Below are positions 7,216 to 15,276 of a stretch of 34,130 nucleotides of DNA, one piece after another. Each line of letters opens with the position of its first letter. Position 1 is the stretch's first letter. Under the pieces are notes generated by a model. It searched no databases and was not told where the DNA came from. It saw only the letters and a list, made by a program, of their open reading frames with translations. Source of the stretch: Oscillospiraceae bacterium (lineage in GTDB: Bacteria; Bacillota; Clostridia; Oscillospirales; Ruminococcaceae). The DNA is taken from contig JAFUAD010000029.1 in NCBI GenBank assembly GCA_017460835.1, forward strand, positions 1 to 34,130. The letters run 5' to 3'. The position numbers and the translations under genes were made by a program.

Positions 7216-8829
7216 ATGCCGCAGAAAACACCGGTTCAGCTTTATGCACTGGCAGCGCTGATTTTACTGTTTATGGCGGGGATGATTTACCGCTTCTATT
7301 CGGTTGCGTCGGGCGATCAGGCGGTCACGGCGGGAATCCGGCAGGGGAAATATCATCTGAGCATCCCGGTTTCCGAGGGGACGATCTACGACCGCAGCAT
7401 GAATCCGATGAACAATTCCGAGGAAACAATCCTTGCGGTTGTCAGCCCGACGCCGGATACGATCGCATCCATCTTTACAAAGCTCCGCGACCGCGAGGCG
7501 GTTTCAGAGCAGCTTCAGCATGTTTCACCGTTTGTCTGTGAGCTCACTGCGGACGCAGAGGAGACACCGAACCTGCGGATCCTGCACGGAACCGCAAGCC
7601 CTGCCGGTGCGCTTCCTGCGCAGCATCTGCTCGGCTACCGTCAAAACGGCACCGGCATGGCAGGGCTTGAGCGGGCATATGCCGGCTGGCTCTCTGCATG
7701 CGATGTCACTGCGGATATTACGTTTACGGTCAGCGGGCGCGGCGAGGTGCTTGCGGGCGCTGAGAGCGAGATGCAGTGCAGCGGGCAGCAGGGCGGGGGA
7801 GTCGTCACGACGCTGGATGCGGAGCTCCAGAGGATGACGGAGGAGGTTCTGCAACAAGCTGCTCCGCATGCCGGCGCCGCGGTCATCATGGATTGCAGAA
7901 CCGGCGAGCTCATAAGCTGTGCAAGCACACCGGTCTATGACCCCCAGAACCTCGGGGAAGCAATGCAGGACCCGCAAAGCCCGTTTGTCAACCGCGCATT
8001 TTCCGCATACAGCGTCGGCTCGATCTTCAAGCTCGTGACCGCTTCCGCCGCATTGGAAAACGGCGTTTCCGACCGGCTGATGTATCAGTGCGAGGGCTCG
8101 ACCGAAGTCTACGGGCAAACCTTTCGCTGTCACCAGTGGAACGGACACGGCCTGCTCAATATGCAGGATGCGCTGATCGCCTCCTGCAACCCGTATTTCA
8201 TCTCACTGAGCCAGATTCTCACGGCCGATGCGCTGCATGATACCGCAGCAGCATTCGGTTTCGGCACCGAGACCGTGCTGGCGGAGGGCATGAGCGCCTC
8301 CGCAGGGTATCTGCCAACTGTCAAGGAGCTCGCCATAGATGCAGAAAAGGCGAATTTCAGCTTCGGGCAGGGCAAGCTCTCTGCGACGCCGCTGCAAATT
8401 ACGGCTATGACCGCCTGCATTGCAAACGGGGGGATTTACCATGCGCCGAAGCTGATGCTCGGAGTGACCGCAGACGGAAATACTCTGCGTCCGTTCGATA
8501 CAGCGGAGGGAAGCCGTGCGATCTCGGAGGAAACCGCCGAAGCACTGCGCAGGATGATGCAGGCGGTGATCTATGAAAATGAGGCAACAAACGCAAAGCC
8601 TGCCAATACCACAGCAGCAGGAAAAACCTCAACCGCTCAGACGGGACAGTTTGCAGCGGACGGAACAGAATACTGCCACGCATGGATGACCGGATTCTTC
8701 CCGGCTGAGGCGCCGCGGTATGCCGTGACGGTTCTGATCGAAAACGGCGGCTCCGGCAATCAGGCAGCAGCACCGCTGTTCCGCGAGATCATCGAGCGCA
8801 TGACCGACATGCTCAGCCCCGCCGGATAA
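7216..8829 (+). CDS. Class B penicillin-binding protein (peptidoglycan transpeptidase)
   Basis: The protein has 537 residues, with one N-terminal membrane anchor at about 9-30 and the bulk outside the cell. The transpeptidase domain carries SIFK with the acyl-acceptor Ser269 and Lys272, the second motif SCN at 323-325 and the third motif KTS at 470-472, where KTG is usual. It cross-links stem peptides using D-Ala-D-Ala donors. The N-terminal part has the class B segment EGTIYDRSMNPM. It is shorter than many elongation or division PBPs and could be a specialised one. Its 3' end overlaps the convergent amidase gene by 17 bp. The ribosome site lies in a hairpin. Confidence 0.92.
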   Translation: MPQKTPVQLYALAALILLFMAGMIYRFYSVASGDQAVTAGIRQGKYHLSIPVSEGTIYDRSMNPMNNSEETILAVVSPTPDTIASIFTKLRDREAVSEQLQHVSPFVCELTADAEETPNLRILHGTASPAGALPAQHLLGYRQNGTGMAGLERAYAGWLSACDVTADITFTVSGRGEVLAGAESEMQCSGQQGGGVVTTLDAELQRMTEEVLQQAAPHAGAAVIMDCRTGELISCASTPVYDPQNLGEAMQDPQSPFVNRAFSAYSVGSIFKLVTASAALENGVSDRLMYQCEGSTEVYGQTFRCHQWNGHGLLNMQDALIASCNPYFISLSQILTADALHDTAAAFGFGTETVLAEGMSASAGYLPTVKELAIDAEKANFSFGQGKLSATPLQITAMTACIANGGIYHAPKLMLGVTADGNTLRPFDTAEGSRAISEETAEALRRMMQAVIYENEATNAKPANTTAAGKTSTAQTGQFAADGTEYCHAWMTGFFPAEAPRYAVTVLIENGGSGNQAAAPLFREIIERMTDMLSPAG

Positions 8830-9559
8830 ACTCCCCGCTGACATAGCCGGTCTGCCCGTCGTACTGTGTCACATACCAGCCGTCGGTTTCGCCGTACAGC
8901 AAGAGCTGCATGCCATCCGGAATCTGCCGGATGATCCTGCCGGAGAGGGAGGGATAGCTCCGCAGATTCAGTCTGCTTCCGTCTGTGCTGACGGTTCCCG
9001 GAACGGCCGGTGTCGCTTCGATAAACGGAATCCCGAAATAATCCGCGAGCGACATGACCAGATTCCCCGCGATCTGCTCCAGATTACTTTGCAGCCAGAC
9101 AGCATCCTCGACATTGTCATGATAGCCGATCTCGGCAAGCACTGCAACCGCCTTTGTGCGCAGCACCTCGCCGAGACTGGCCGTCGGGCGTGCCGTTACA
9201 TCATCGGGCAGCGGATAAATCTGCTTGAGATTGTTCGCGGTGATCGTCGCGAGGGTCTCGCTGTCATAGCTTCTCGGCGCATAGTATATGTCGATTCCGC
9301 GCAGCATCCCGGAAAACTGCTGCGGTGCGGCATTGGAATGCAGCGCGAAATGCACATCAAAGCTCCCGGCATTGGAATCGGCGATTGCACCGGCAACATT
9401 GCGCTCAGGGTCGTTCCGGACATAGGAAATACCGGTGGAGCGAAGATACGGCTCCATTGCATCGGCGAGCCGGTTCATGACCAGCTCCTCATTCTGACCT
9501 TCTGTCACATACGGGTTCCACTCCTGCGTGGAGGGGCTCAAAAAAATACGCGGCATCAT
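8813..9559 (-). CDS. N-acetylmuramoyl-L-alanine amidase (Amidase_3) with C-terminal SH3b domain
   Basis: The protein has 248 residues. The amidase domain (about 1-175) begins RIFLSPSTQEWNPY, the SPS-x-Q variant seen in clostridial members in place of the usual DPGHGG start, so the first zinc ligand of classical Amidase_3 is not in its standard place. The other expected ligand positions are visible as GQNEEL, HFALHSNA and the catalytic glutamate in LAEIGYHDN. A bacterial SH3 domain (about 185-248, RLNLRSYPSLSG through TGYVSGEFI) should bind the wall. No signal peptide is seen, so export is unexplained. The ATG at 9559 has GAGGTG upstream; a second ATG is adjacent. It converges on the PBP. Confidence 0.87.
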   Translation of the reverse strand: MMPRIFLSPSTQEWNPYVTEGQNEELVMNRLADAMEPYLRSTGISYVRNDPERNVAGAIADSNAGSFDVHFALHSNAAPQQFSGMLRGIDIYYAPRSYDSETLATITANNLKQIYPLPDDVTARPTASLGEVLRTKAVAVLAEIGYHDNVEDAVWLQSNLEQIAGNLVMSLADYFGIPFIEATPAVPGTVSTDGSRLNLRSYPSLSGRIIRQIPDGMQLLLYGETDGWYVTQYDGQTGYVSGEFIRRG

Positions 9560-9611
9560 GACGCACCTCTTCCTTAAATTTTTCTATATCTTATGCAGTT
9601 TTTGCCATTTT

Positions 9612-9686
9612 GTTTACAGGAAAGTGAGAAAAGATACTTGCAAATTTCCGCATTTTCGTGTATAATAAAATCGGAAACCTGTAAAC
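9612..9686 (+). promoter_or_regulatory. Promoter of the two-component operon, flanked by a 9-bp inverted repeat
   Basis: TTGCAA at 9638-9643 and TATAAT at 9661-9666 are 17 bp apart. GTTTACAGG at 9612-9620 and its exact complement CCTGTAAAC at 9678-9686 lie symmetrically on either side, with the dyad centre at 9649 in the promoter spacer. This looks like a regulator site placed for looping or for flanking the polymerase. The binding protein is unknown. Confidence 0.7.
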
Positions 9687-9702
9687 GAAAGGATGTTGTG
9701 AC

Positions 9703-10380
9703 ATGAGAATTCTGCTGATTGAAGACGAGGTCGCGCTGTCTGATGCGCTGGTGCAGATCTTTCACAAGCATAAATATATTGTGGATGCCTGCTACGACGG
9801 CGAGAGCGGGCTGGATAACGCGCTCTCCGGAATCTATGACATGATCGTGCTGGATTTCATGCTGCCGAAAATGAACGGATATGAGGTGCTGAAGGAGATC
9901 CGCGCACAGAAGATGACAACGCCGGTGATGATGCTGACCGCTCGCGATACGATCGCGGATAAGGTCAACTGTCTGGATATCGGCGCGGATGACTACATGA
10001 CAAAGCCGTTTTCCTCCGATGAGCTGCTGGCGCGGATGCGTTCGCTCTACCGCAGAAACGCAAATGTCATCTTCGAGAATGTCCTGACATGGAGCGATCT
10101 GACGCTGAATCTGTCTACATATGAGCTGTTCTGCGGCAAAAGCTCCTTTAAGCTCGGTCTCAAGGAATTTTCGATGATGGAGCTCTTTCTGAAAAACGGC
10201 AGCCGGATTCTCTCAAAGGAAACGCTGATTATCAAAATCTGGGGCTATGAATCCGATGCGGAGAACAACAATGTTGAGGTCTATGTCAGCTTCCTGAGAA
10301 AGAAGCTCGCGCATATGCACTCGAAGGTCGGCATCAAGACCGTCCGCGGCGTCGGATACTGTCTTGAGGAAAAGGAATAA
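9703..10380 (+). CDS. OmpR/PhoB-family response regulator
   Basis: The protein has 225 residues. The receiver domain (1-115) shows the acidic pair in LLIEDEV, the phosphoacceptor Asp51 in VLDFMLP, the conserved Thr in MMLTARD and Lys101 in YMTKPF. The C-terminal winged helix (about 125-223) contains LKEFSMMELFLKNGSRILSKETL and the recognition segment ENNNVEVYVSFLRKKL with the final VRGVGYCLEE. It receives phosphate from the kinase encoded 42 bp downstream and binds DNA. GAAAGGA lies before the ATG. An inverted repeat at its promoter could be an autoregulatory site, although OmpR proteins usually favour direct repeats. Confidence 0.96.
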   Translation: MRILLIEDEVALSDALVQIFHKHKYIVDACYDGESGLDNALSGIYDMIVLDFMLPKMNGYEVLKEIRAQKMTTPVMMLTARDTIADKVNCLDIGADDYMTKPFSSDELLARMRSLYRRNANVIFENVLTWSDLTLNLSTYELFCGKSSFKLGLKEFSMMELFLKNGSRILSKETLIIKIWGYESDAENNNVEVYVSFLRKKLAHMHSKVGIKTVRGVGYCLEEKE

Positions 10381-10422
10381 CCGCAGAAAACACGAAAACC
10401 GGATGAAAGGGGGCACTTTCCC

Positions 10423-12303
10423 GTGATCAAGAAAATGAAACGCCGGTATCTGATCCTGAATATGGCGCTGCTGAGCGGAACGCTGCTCCTGTGCCTTGCG
10501 ATTTTGTTCGGGATTCTCTATCATTCCGAGGTCTCATCCTCATACACCGTCATGCGGGAAATGATGAATGACCGCAGCATTGAGGTGCATGAGCCGCCCG
10601 ATCATAACAAAGACGAAACAAAAAAAGAACCGCCCGAAGGTCGGGATAAGCCGGATGCCGTTCCGCAGAGTGATTCAGGGGGCGCAGCGCTTCAGCTTCT
10701 TGATTATCCGTATCCCGGATACTGGCCGTGGGGCTGGGGCTGGGACTGGAATCAGGATGATATGCCGGATGACCCGGCCTACTGGGGCTATCAGTTCCCC
10801 GATCCGTTTGCAGGAAAGGACCCGCGCTATGAAGCGCCCGGACAGCACGACCGCGATGACCGCGACAACCGCGACGACCGGGATGATCAGGACGACCGGG
10901 ATGACCGCGATGAAAGACCGCAGCCGCCTGCCACAAGCGGGCCGCAGCAGTCCTCCGGCGGCAGTACAACGCAGACAACTGCCCGCTCAACCGCGCCCCC
11001 GCCTCCGGAAAGCGGCAGAGACCCGCGGCAGGGCTCGGAAACGCAGCAGGGGAGTGACCCCGGCAATCCGCAGCAGACTGAGCCGAATGCCGGCTCGCAG
11101 ACTGCACCGCCGCCCGGCACAGGCAGAACCGAACCGGGCTCTGCGCACACGACTGCTGCAACTACGACCACCACAACCGTCACAACAAGCACTGCAGCGG
11201 AAAAGCAATCGGAAACCACGGCCGCAGCACAGACCACAAAGCTGGTTCCGGTCGAGGAGGGACGATATGTTCCGGATGCGTACATCGCGGATTTTGACAA
11301 GGACGGCAACCTCGAAGCATACGCCGGAAACGAAAAGGACTCCACAGAGGATGAATCCTTCCGGAAGGTGCATCACGCAATGGATGAGGTCAAGCGCAAG
11401 GGCGCACCCTCCGGCACAGTAAAGGTCGGAGACGAATCCTACCGCTTCCTCTATGAGCCCGACGAATCCGGCAACTACCGGCTGGTGCTTCTGGACCGCA
11501 CTGCGGAAAAATCGACGATCAGCCGCATGATCTTCATTTTCCTGCTGATTGCCGCCGTCGGACTGATCATCATGTTCATTATCAGCATGCTGCTCGCAAA
11601 CTGGACGGTCACACCCGTAGAAACTGCATGGGAAAAGCAGAAGCAGTTTGTCGCGGATGCCTCACACGAGCTGAAAACACCGCTTGCGGTCATCTCCGCG
11701 AATACGGAGGTTATTCTTGCAAATCCGGAGGAATCCGTCGGAGAGCAGAGCAAGTGGCTGAGCTACATCCAGTCCGAAACGATGCGCATGTCGAAGCTGA
11801 TCACCGGACTGCTCTCTGCCGCGAGAATGGATCACACAAAGGATGCCGCAGACAAAACCGAGCTTCTCCCGCTCAGCGAGACGGTCTCGAATGTCTGCCT
11901 GGTGTTCGAGCCGATCATCTACGAAAAGGGCAAAACGCTGAATACCGTCATCCAGCGGAATGTCAGCCTGCGCGCAGATGAGGACAATATCAAGCAGCTT
12001 CTCTCGATTCTGCTGGATAATGCGGTGCTGCATTCGCTGCCGGATGCACAGATCACGGTATCGCTCTCAAAGGATGCACAGAATAAGATCCGGCTGTCCG
12101 TCGCGAATACGGCAAAGGACATCCCGAAGGATCAGCTTGAGCATCTGTTTGACCGCTTCTATCGCGTCGATACCGAGGGCAGCCCGAACGGCTCCGGTCT
12201 CGGCCTGAGCATCGCAAAAAGCATCGTGCATCAGCTCGGCGGTACGATCACCGTCACGAGCGAAAATCAGCTTGTTACATTTGTGGCGCTGTTCCATTCC
12301 TAA
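10423..12303 (+). CDS. Sensor histidine kinase with long low-complexity extracellular region
   Basis: The protein has 626 residues. One membrane segment (about 8-28) is followed by about 335 extracellular residues and a second membrane segment (about 366-390). The extracellular part contains a Tyr/Trp/Pro/Gly patch, an Asp-Asp-Arg repeat at about 143-164, a Pro/Thr/Gln-rich linker with Thr runs, then a small sensor-like domain (VPDAYIADFDKDGNLEAYAG through RLVLLDRTA). A clear HAMP is absent. The kinase core has phosphoacceptor His415 in DASHELKTP, the N box DNAVLH and the G box GSGLGLSIAK. Start is GTG at 10423 behind AAAGGGGG; ATG at 10435 is an alternative. The ligand is unknown, but wall-facing features and neighbours suggest envelope sensing. 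Confidence 0.93.
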   Translation: MIKKMKRRYLILNMALLSGTLLLCLAILFGILYHSEVSSSYTVMREMMNDRSIEVHEPPDHNKDETKKEPPEGRDKPDAVPQSDSGGAALQLLDYPYPGYWPWGWGWDWNQDDMPDDPAYWGYQFPDPFAGKDPRYEAPGQHDRDDRDNRDDRDDQDDRDDRDERPQPPATSGPQQSSGGSTTQTTARSTAPPPPESGRDPRQGSETQQGSDPGNPQQTEPNAGSQTAPPPGTGRTEPGSAHTTAATTTTTTVTTSTAAEKQSETTAAAQTTKLVPVEEGRYVPDAYIADFDKDGNLEAYAGNEKDSTEDESFRKVHHAMDEVKRKGAPSGTVKVGDESYRFLYEPDESGNYRLVLLDRTAEKSTISRMIFIFLLIAAVGLIIMFIISMLLANWTVTPVETAWEKQKQFVADASHELKTPLAVISANTEVILANPEESVGEQSKWLSYIQSETMRMSKLITGLLSAARMDHTKDAADKTELLPLSETVSNVCLVFEPIIYEKGKTLNTVIQRNVSLRADEDNIKQLLSILLDNAVLHSLPDAQITVSLSKDAQNKIRLSVANTAKDIPKDQLEHLFDRFYRVDTEGSPNGSGLGLSIAKSIVHQLGGTITVTSENQLVTFVALFHS

Positions 12304-12315
12304 AAGCTCCGCATC

Positions 12316-12350
12316 AACCCCCGCACGGTTCACGCCGCGCGGGGGTTTGT
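12316..12350 (+). terminator. Terminator of the two-component operon
   Basis: AACCCCCGC pairs perfectly with GCGGGGGTT and is followed by TGTATT. The T tail is weak. Confidence 0.7.
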
Positions 12351-12417
12351 ATTGATCAAAAGGGAGCGGGATTCTTTTTTTCAAATCCGCGGCATACACT
12401 GTCCTGAGGTGAGGTGC

Positions 12418-13956
12418 ATGAGCGAAACAAAACGGACGACAATGATGCAGGAAACCGTGTTTCTGAGCGCGTTTTCCGTGATTTTACAGGGAATGGGGCT
12501 GCTGCTGAACATCTTTCTGACGCGAAGGCTCGGCGCAGCATCGGTCGGCGCGCTCACTCTGATCGGCTCATTTTACGGTCTGGCGGCGGTGCTCAGCGGC
12601 GGAAGCGGGTTTATCGCCGCAAGCCGCTTTCTCTCGGAGGAGCTGGGCTGCGGCGGCAATCCAAAGCGCGTGTTTGCGTATACCGCGGGGTTCTGCCTCA
12701 CCCTGAGCAGCACTGCGGCGGGCGCGATTTTTCTGTTTGCGCGGCAAATCACGGGGCTGATTGCAAAAACCGGTGCCGGCGCGCTGACTGTCCGCATTCT
12801 GAGCCTGACCCTGCCGGTTTCGGCGCTGACAGCCTGCCTGAAGGGGCGCTGCTATGCCTATCAGAAGGCATTTCTGCCGGCGGTTGCCGAATGCATCGAG
12901 TTTATCCTGCGCGCAGGCATTCTCGCGTTTTTCACCGTATTTTTTATCCCATACGGCAAGGCGACGATCCTGACGGCCTTCGCCGTTTCGATGCTCGCGG
13001 GGCAGGGGATCGCTGCCTTGTTTTTGCTGCTGATGCCGATGCCGCACCGGCAGAATTCCAATCCGTGCTCCGTCCGGTTCAGCGCATTGATCCGGCTGAT
13101 GCTGCCGGTCATGGGCAATACCTGTCTGGTTTCTCTGCTCAGCAGCGCGAATGATGCACTGGTTCCGCTGACGCTGCTGCAATACGGAAACAGCACGGAG
13201 CAGGCACTTGCGCAGTTCGGAGAATTTGAGGCAATTATCATACCGGCGCTGTTTTTTCCGTCGGTCGTGCAGTGCTGCATGTCCGGGCTGATGGTGCCGG
13301 AGCTTTCCCGCGCGCGTGCAGCGCATGACAGCGAGAAAATTCGTCTGACAACCCGAAGGGTTCTGGAGCAGACAGTGACGTTCTCGTTTTTTATTGTAAT
13401 GTTTTTGGCGCAATTCGGAAAACCGCTCGGCCGGATGCTCGGCGGAAATGCACAGACCGGCAGGGTCTTGCAGCTCATGGCGCCGGTCGTGCCGTTTATT
13501 TATATTGAGATTATTTTAGAAGGCATCATCCGCGGGCTTGGCAAACAGAATTTTTCCTCTGTCAATTATCTCGGTGAGTATATTGTCAGAATCTCCGTCC
13601 TGCTGATGTGCGTGCCGATGTTCGGATTCTACGGAATCGTGGCATCCTATATGGCATGCAATCTGGCGGGAAATTCCGTCCGAATCTGTTATGTATTGCG
13701 GACGACCGGCCTCAGACCGGGCTGGAAAAGAATGATACTCCGTCCTGCATTTGCAGTGCTGCTGAGCTGGCAGATCTCTGTGCTGATCGGCTGGATTTTG
13801 CAGCGGTTCGGCGCACATGAGTTACCCGCAATGGTGATCTGTACGGGATGCGCCGCTGTGATCTACGGATTCCTGCTGCGGGTTCTGCATCAATTTGACA
13901 TGAAGGAAACGGATTTGTGCGGGCAGAATAATATGGTACAGCCCGAAAAAAGCTGA
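12418..13956 (+). CDS. MOP-superfamily lipid-linked saccharide flippase, SpoVB/MurJ-like
   Basis: The protein has 512 residues and is very hydrophobic, with about 12-14 membrane segments, typical of the polysaccharide-transport branch of the MOP superfamily (SpoVB, MurJ, Wzx). It starts MSETKRTTMMQETVFLSAFSV and contains the family-like NIFLTRRLGAASVGALTLIGS near the N-terminus. Such proteins flip undecaprenyl-linked sugars across the membrane. Whether the cargo is lipid II, a spore-wall precursor or a capsular unit cannot be read from sequence. ATG at 12418 follows GAGGTGAGGTG; the frame opens earlier at 12352 in the upstream terminator zone. The phage integration site lies 107 bp beyond its stop. 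Confidence 0.85.
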   Translation: MSETKRTTMMQETVFLSAFSVILQGMGLLLNIFLTRRLGAASVGALTLIGSFYGLAAVLSGGSGFIAASRFLSEELGCGGNPKRVFAYTAGFCLTLSSTAAGAIFLFARQITGLIAKTGAGALTVRILSLTLPVSALTACLKGRCYAYQKAFLPAVAECIEFILRAGILAFFTVFFIPYGKATILTAFAVSMLAGQGIAALFLLLMPMPHRQNSNPCSVRFSALIRLMLPVMGNTCLVSLLSSANDALVPLTLLQYGNSTEQALAQFGEFEAIIIPALFFPSVVQCCMSGLMVPELSRARAAHDSEKIRLTTRRVLEQTVTFSFFIVMFLAQFGKPLGRMLGGNAQTGRVLQLMAPVVPFIYIEIILEGIIRGLGKQNFSSVNYLGEYIVRISVLLMCVPMFGFYGIVASYMACNLAGNSVRICYVLRTTGLRPGWKRMILRPAFAVLLSWQISVLIGWILQRFGAHELPAMVICTGCAAVIYGFLLRVLHQFDMKETDLCGQNNMVQPEKS

Positions 13957-13973
13957 ATTTGGCATATCCGGCA

Positions 13974-14034
13974 AATCCTGCGCTGAATGGCATAAAACCG
14001 CACTATAACGGCTTCTGCCGGGCGGCGCAGGATT
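13974..14034 (+). terminator. Inverted repeat beyond the flippase gene, possible terminator
   Basis: AATCCTGCGC at 13974-13983 is exactly complementary to GCGCAGGATT at 14025-14034, with 41 nt between them. A T/C-rich tract (CTCTCTTTCTTTTT) follows. The long loop is unusual for a terminator and could hold a second stem. Confidence 0.5.
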
Positions 14035-14062
14035 CCGGAACCCTCTCTTTCTTTTTGCCTTA

Positions 14063-14090
14063 ATTGCACCAAATGTCGATTAGGTGCAAT
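14063..14090. other. attL: dif-like 11-6-11 recombination site
   Basis: Left arm ATTGCACCAAA (14063-14073), centre TGTCGA (14074-14079) and right arm TTAGGTGCAAT (14080-14090) make an imperfect palindrome in which the arms differ from perfect inversion at one position. That is the geometry of XerC/XerD dif sites. The 19 bp from 14072 to 14090 recur exactly at 18982-19000, defining the provirus ends. The right arm matches the E. coli XerD arm TTATGTTAAAT at 8 of 11 positions. Confidence 0.75.
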
Positions 14091-14095
14091 CTGTA

Positions 14096-14302
14096 TCATA
14101 TTTCAAGCAAAGAATATATATCATGCGTAATTTTGTTTACAAGTCTCTGCGTCAGAGTAGCCCGAACAAGTCGCTCAGAGATATAAACAGAGCTCTCGGC
14201 CTGACACGCTGAAAGCGCATATGATACTTCTGAATCAGCTTGCAAAGAAATCCGGATCAGATAAGCAAGCAGCTTCTCTTTTTCCTTTTCAGTCAAATTC
14301 AT
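14096..14302 (-). CDS. Small phage protein at the operon end, unknown function
   Basis: The likely product is 68 residues from the ATG at 14302 (MNLTEKEKEKLLAYLIRISL), which overlaps the last 14 bases of the Rep gene and has GGAAGG a few bases upstream. The frame opens up to 14326, but that start lies deeper in rep and lacks a ribosome site. The protein is mostly helical and soluble in appearance, and I recognise no domain. Translational coupling to Rep suggests a replication accessory or copy-control role, which is only a guess. It ends six bases before attL. Confidence 0.6.
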   Translation of the reverse strand: MNLTEKEKEKLLAYLIRISLQADSEVSYALSACQAESSVYISERLVRATLTQRLVNKITHDIYSLLEI

Positions 14303-14984
14303 CACCTTCCCATTCTCCAAAATCAATTTGTGGATTATCTATCATTGCGTTCAAACGCTCCTGAGAGCTCTGCAAATGCCTTATATAATCCCGTTGGGTA
14401 GCTTCATAAATTTTTTTGTTGTGCTCCTCTATGCAGCCCCTAACGATGCCAGAGGACGCAGCACGAAAATACGGACTATTACAAACCCACATTCCAAACT
14501 GAAACATAGAAATGATGCCTTCCTGTTGCTGAATCCAAGCAAGAATACCAAGAACAGAATCTGACATATCCAATTCTTTTCTTCGGTACTTCAAACACGC
14601 TTTTTTCTGCTGCTCAATCAATTCACTATCGCCAATCAGATCAGCAGCAGAATACTGTTCCTTTTCAGGAGTATTCGTATGTGTGAGATACACAAGCGCA
14701 CTCTCAAAACGGCCAGTAATAGGCCTCACAAACTGAGTGTCACCCTCGCCAGAATCGAGCACAAGGCCTAATTCCTGAGCGACTGCCGAACAATAGCGCG
14801 GATTTTGGAAGCACAGATAAACATGCCAGTGATCCTTAGAACTACCATCATGATGAAGAATACCAATAAAAGGAACATTCAAATCATCCTGAATACGCGA
14901 AAAAGCAAGCGCATGAGCTTCATTATCAGGATAAAGCAAAAGCTTCATATTCCGTGATTTAAGATTATTCTTATGTTTTCCCAT
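14289..14984 (-). CDS. rep: Rolling-circle replication initiator, Rep_2 (pMV158 RepB-like)
   Basis: The protein has 231 residues. It is an HUH endonuclease that nicks the origin and primes rolling-circle synthesis, replacing gene II protein of Ff phages. Visible motifs are the metal-binding HWH at residues 52-54 in KDHWHVYLCF, an upstream HHD at 44-46, and the nucleophile motif YLTHTNTPEKEQYSAADLI with the probable catalytic Tyr99. This order is that of Rep_2 proteins from small Gram-positive plasmids rather than of classical inovirus replication proteins. The matching nick sequence TACTACGA is present in this element. The C-terminal third may form the oligomerisation part. Start ATG has AGTAGG upstream. 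Confidence 0.92.
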   Translation of the reverse strand: MGKHKNNLKSRNMKLLLYPDNEAHALAFSRIQDDLNVPFIGILHHDGSSKDHWHVYLCFQNPRYCSAVAQELGLVLDSGEGDTQFVRPITGRFESALVYLTHTNTPEKEQYSAADLIGDSELIEQQKKACLKYRRKELDMSDSVLGILAWIQQQEGIISMFQFGMWVCNSPYFRAASSGIVRGCIEEHNKKIYEATQRDYIRHLQSSQERLNAMIDNPQIDFGEWEGDEFD

Positions 14985-14992
14985 AAAAATAC

Positions 14993-15265
14993 CTACTTAA
15001 TATTCAAAAACGGAATCTTACGAAGAATCCACATAATAATTTTATAGAGCCACAAAACGGCATCAAAAGCAGCGACAATACCAAAGAGAACAAGAAGGTA
15101 AGAAAGATCGGTATATACCGCAATAATACGAAAGCCGTTAATCAACCACCCCACAGCACCAAGAAAAATACTGCTCACAGAAGCCGGAAGAGCAACCAGA
15201 GACAAAGGAGCAAAAAGAATACCAAGCAAAACAAGCACAACACGAAGCAAAGCATTTATAATCAT
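14993..15265 (-). CDS. Small membrane protein, candidate pVI-like minor coat protein
   Basis: The product has 90 residues from the ATG at 15265, beginning MIINALLRVVLVLLGILF. There are about three hydrophobic stretches and a basic C-terminus (WILRKIPFLNIK). The frame extends to a GTG at 15280, but GAGGGGTG sits between them and makes the ATG the better start. It lies directly after the pIII-like gene, the place of gene VI in filamentous phages, whose product caps the virion end together with pIII. Assignment rests on position, size and hydrophobicity only. Confidence 0.65.
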   Translation of the reverse strand: MIINALLRVVLVLLGILFAPLSLVALPASVSSIFLGAVGWLINGFRIIAVYTDLSYLLVLFGIVAAFDAVLWLYKIIMWILRKIPFLNIK

Positions 15266-15276
15266 ACTATCACCCC

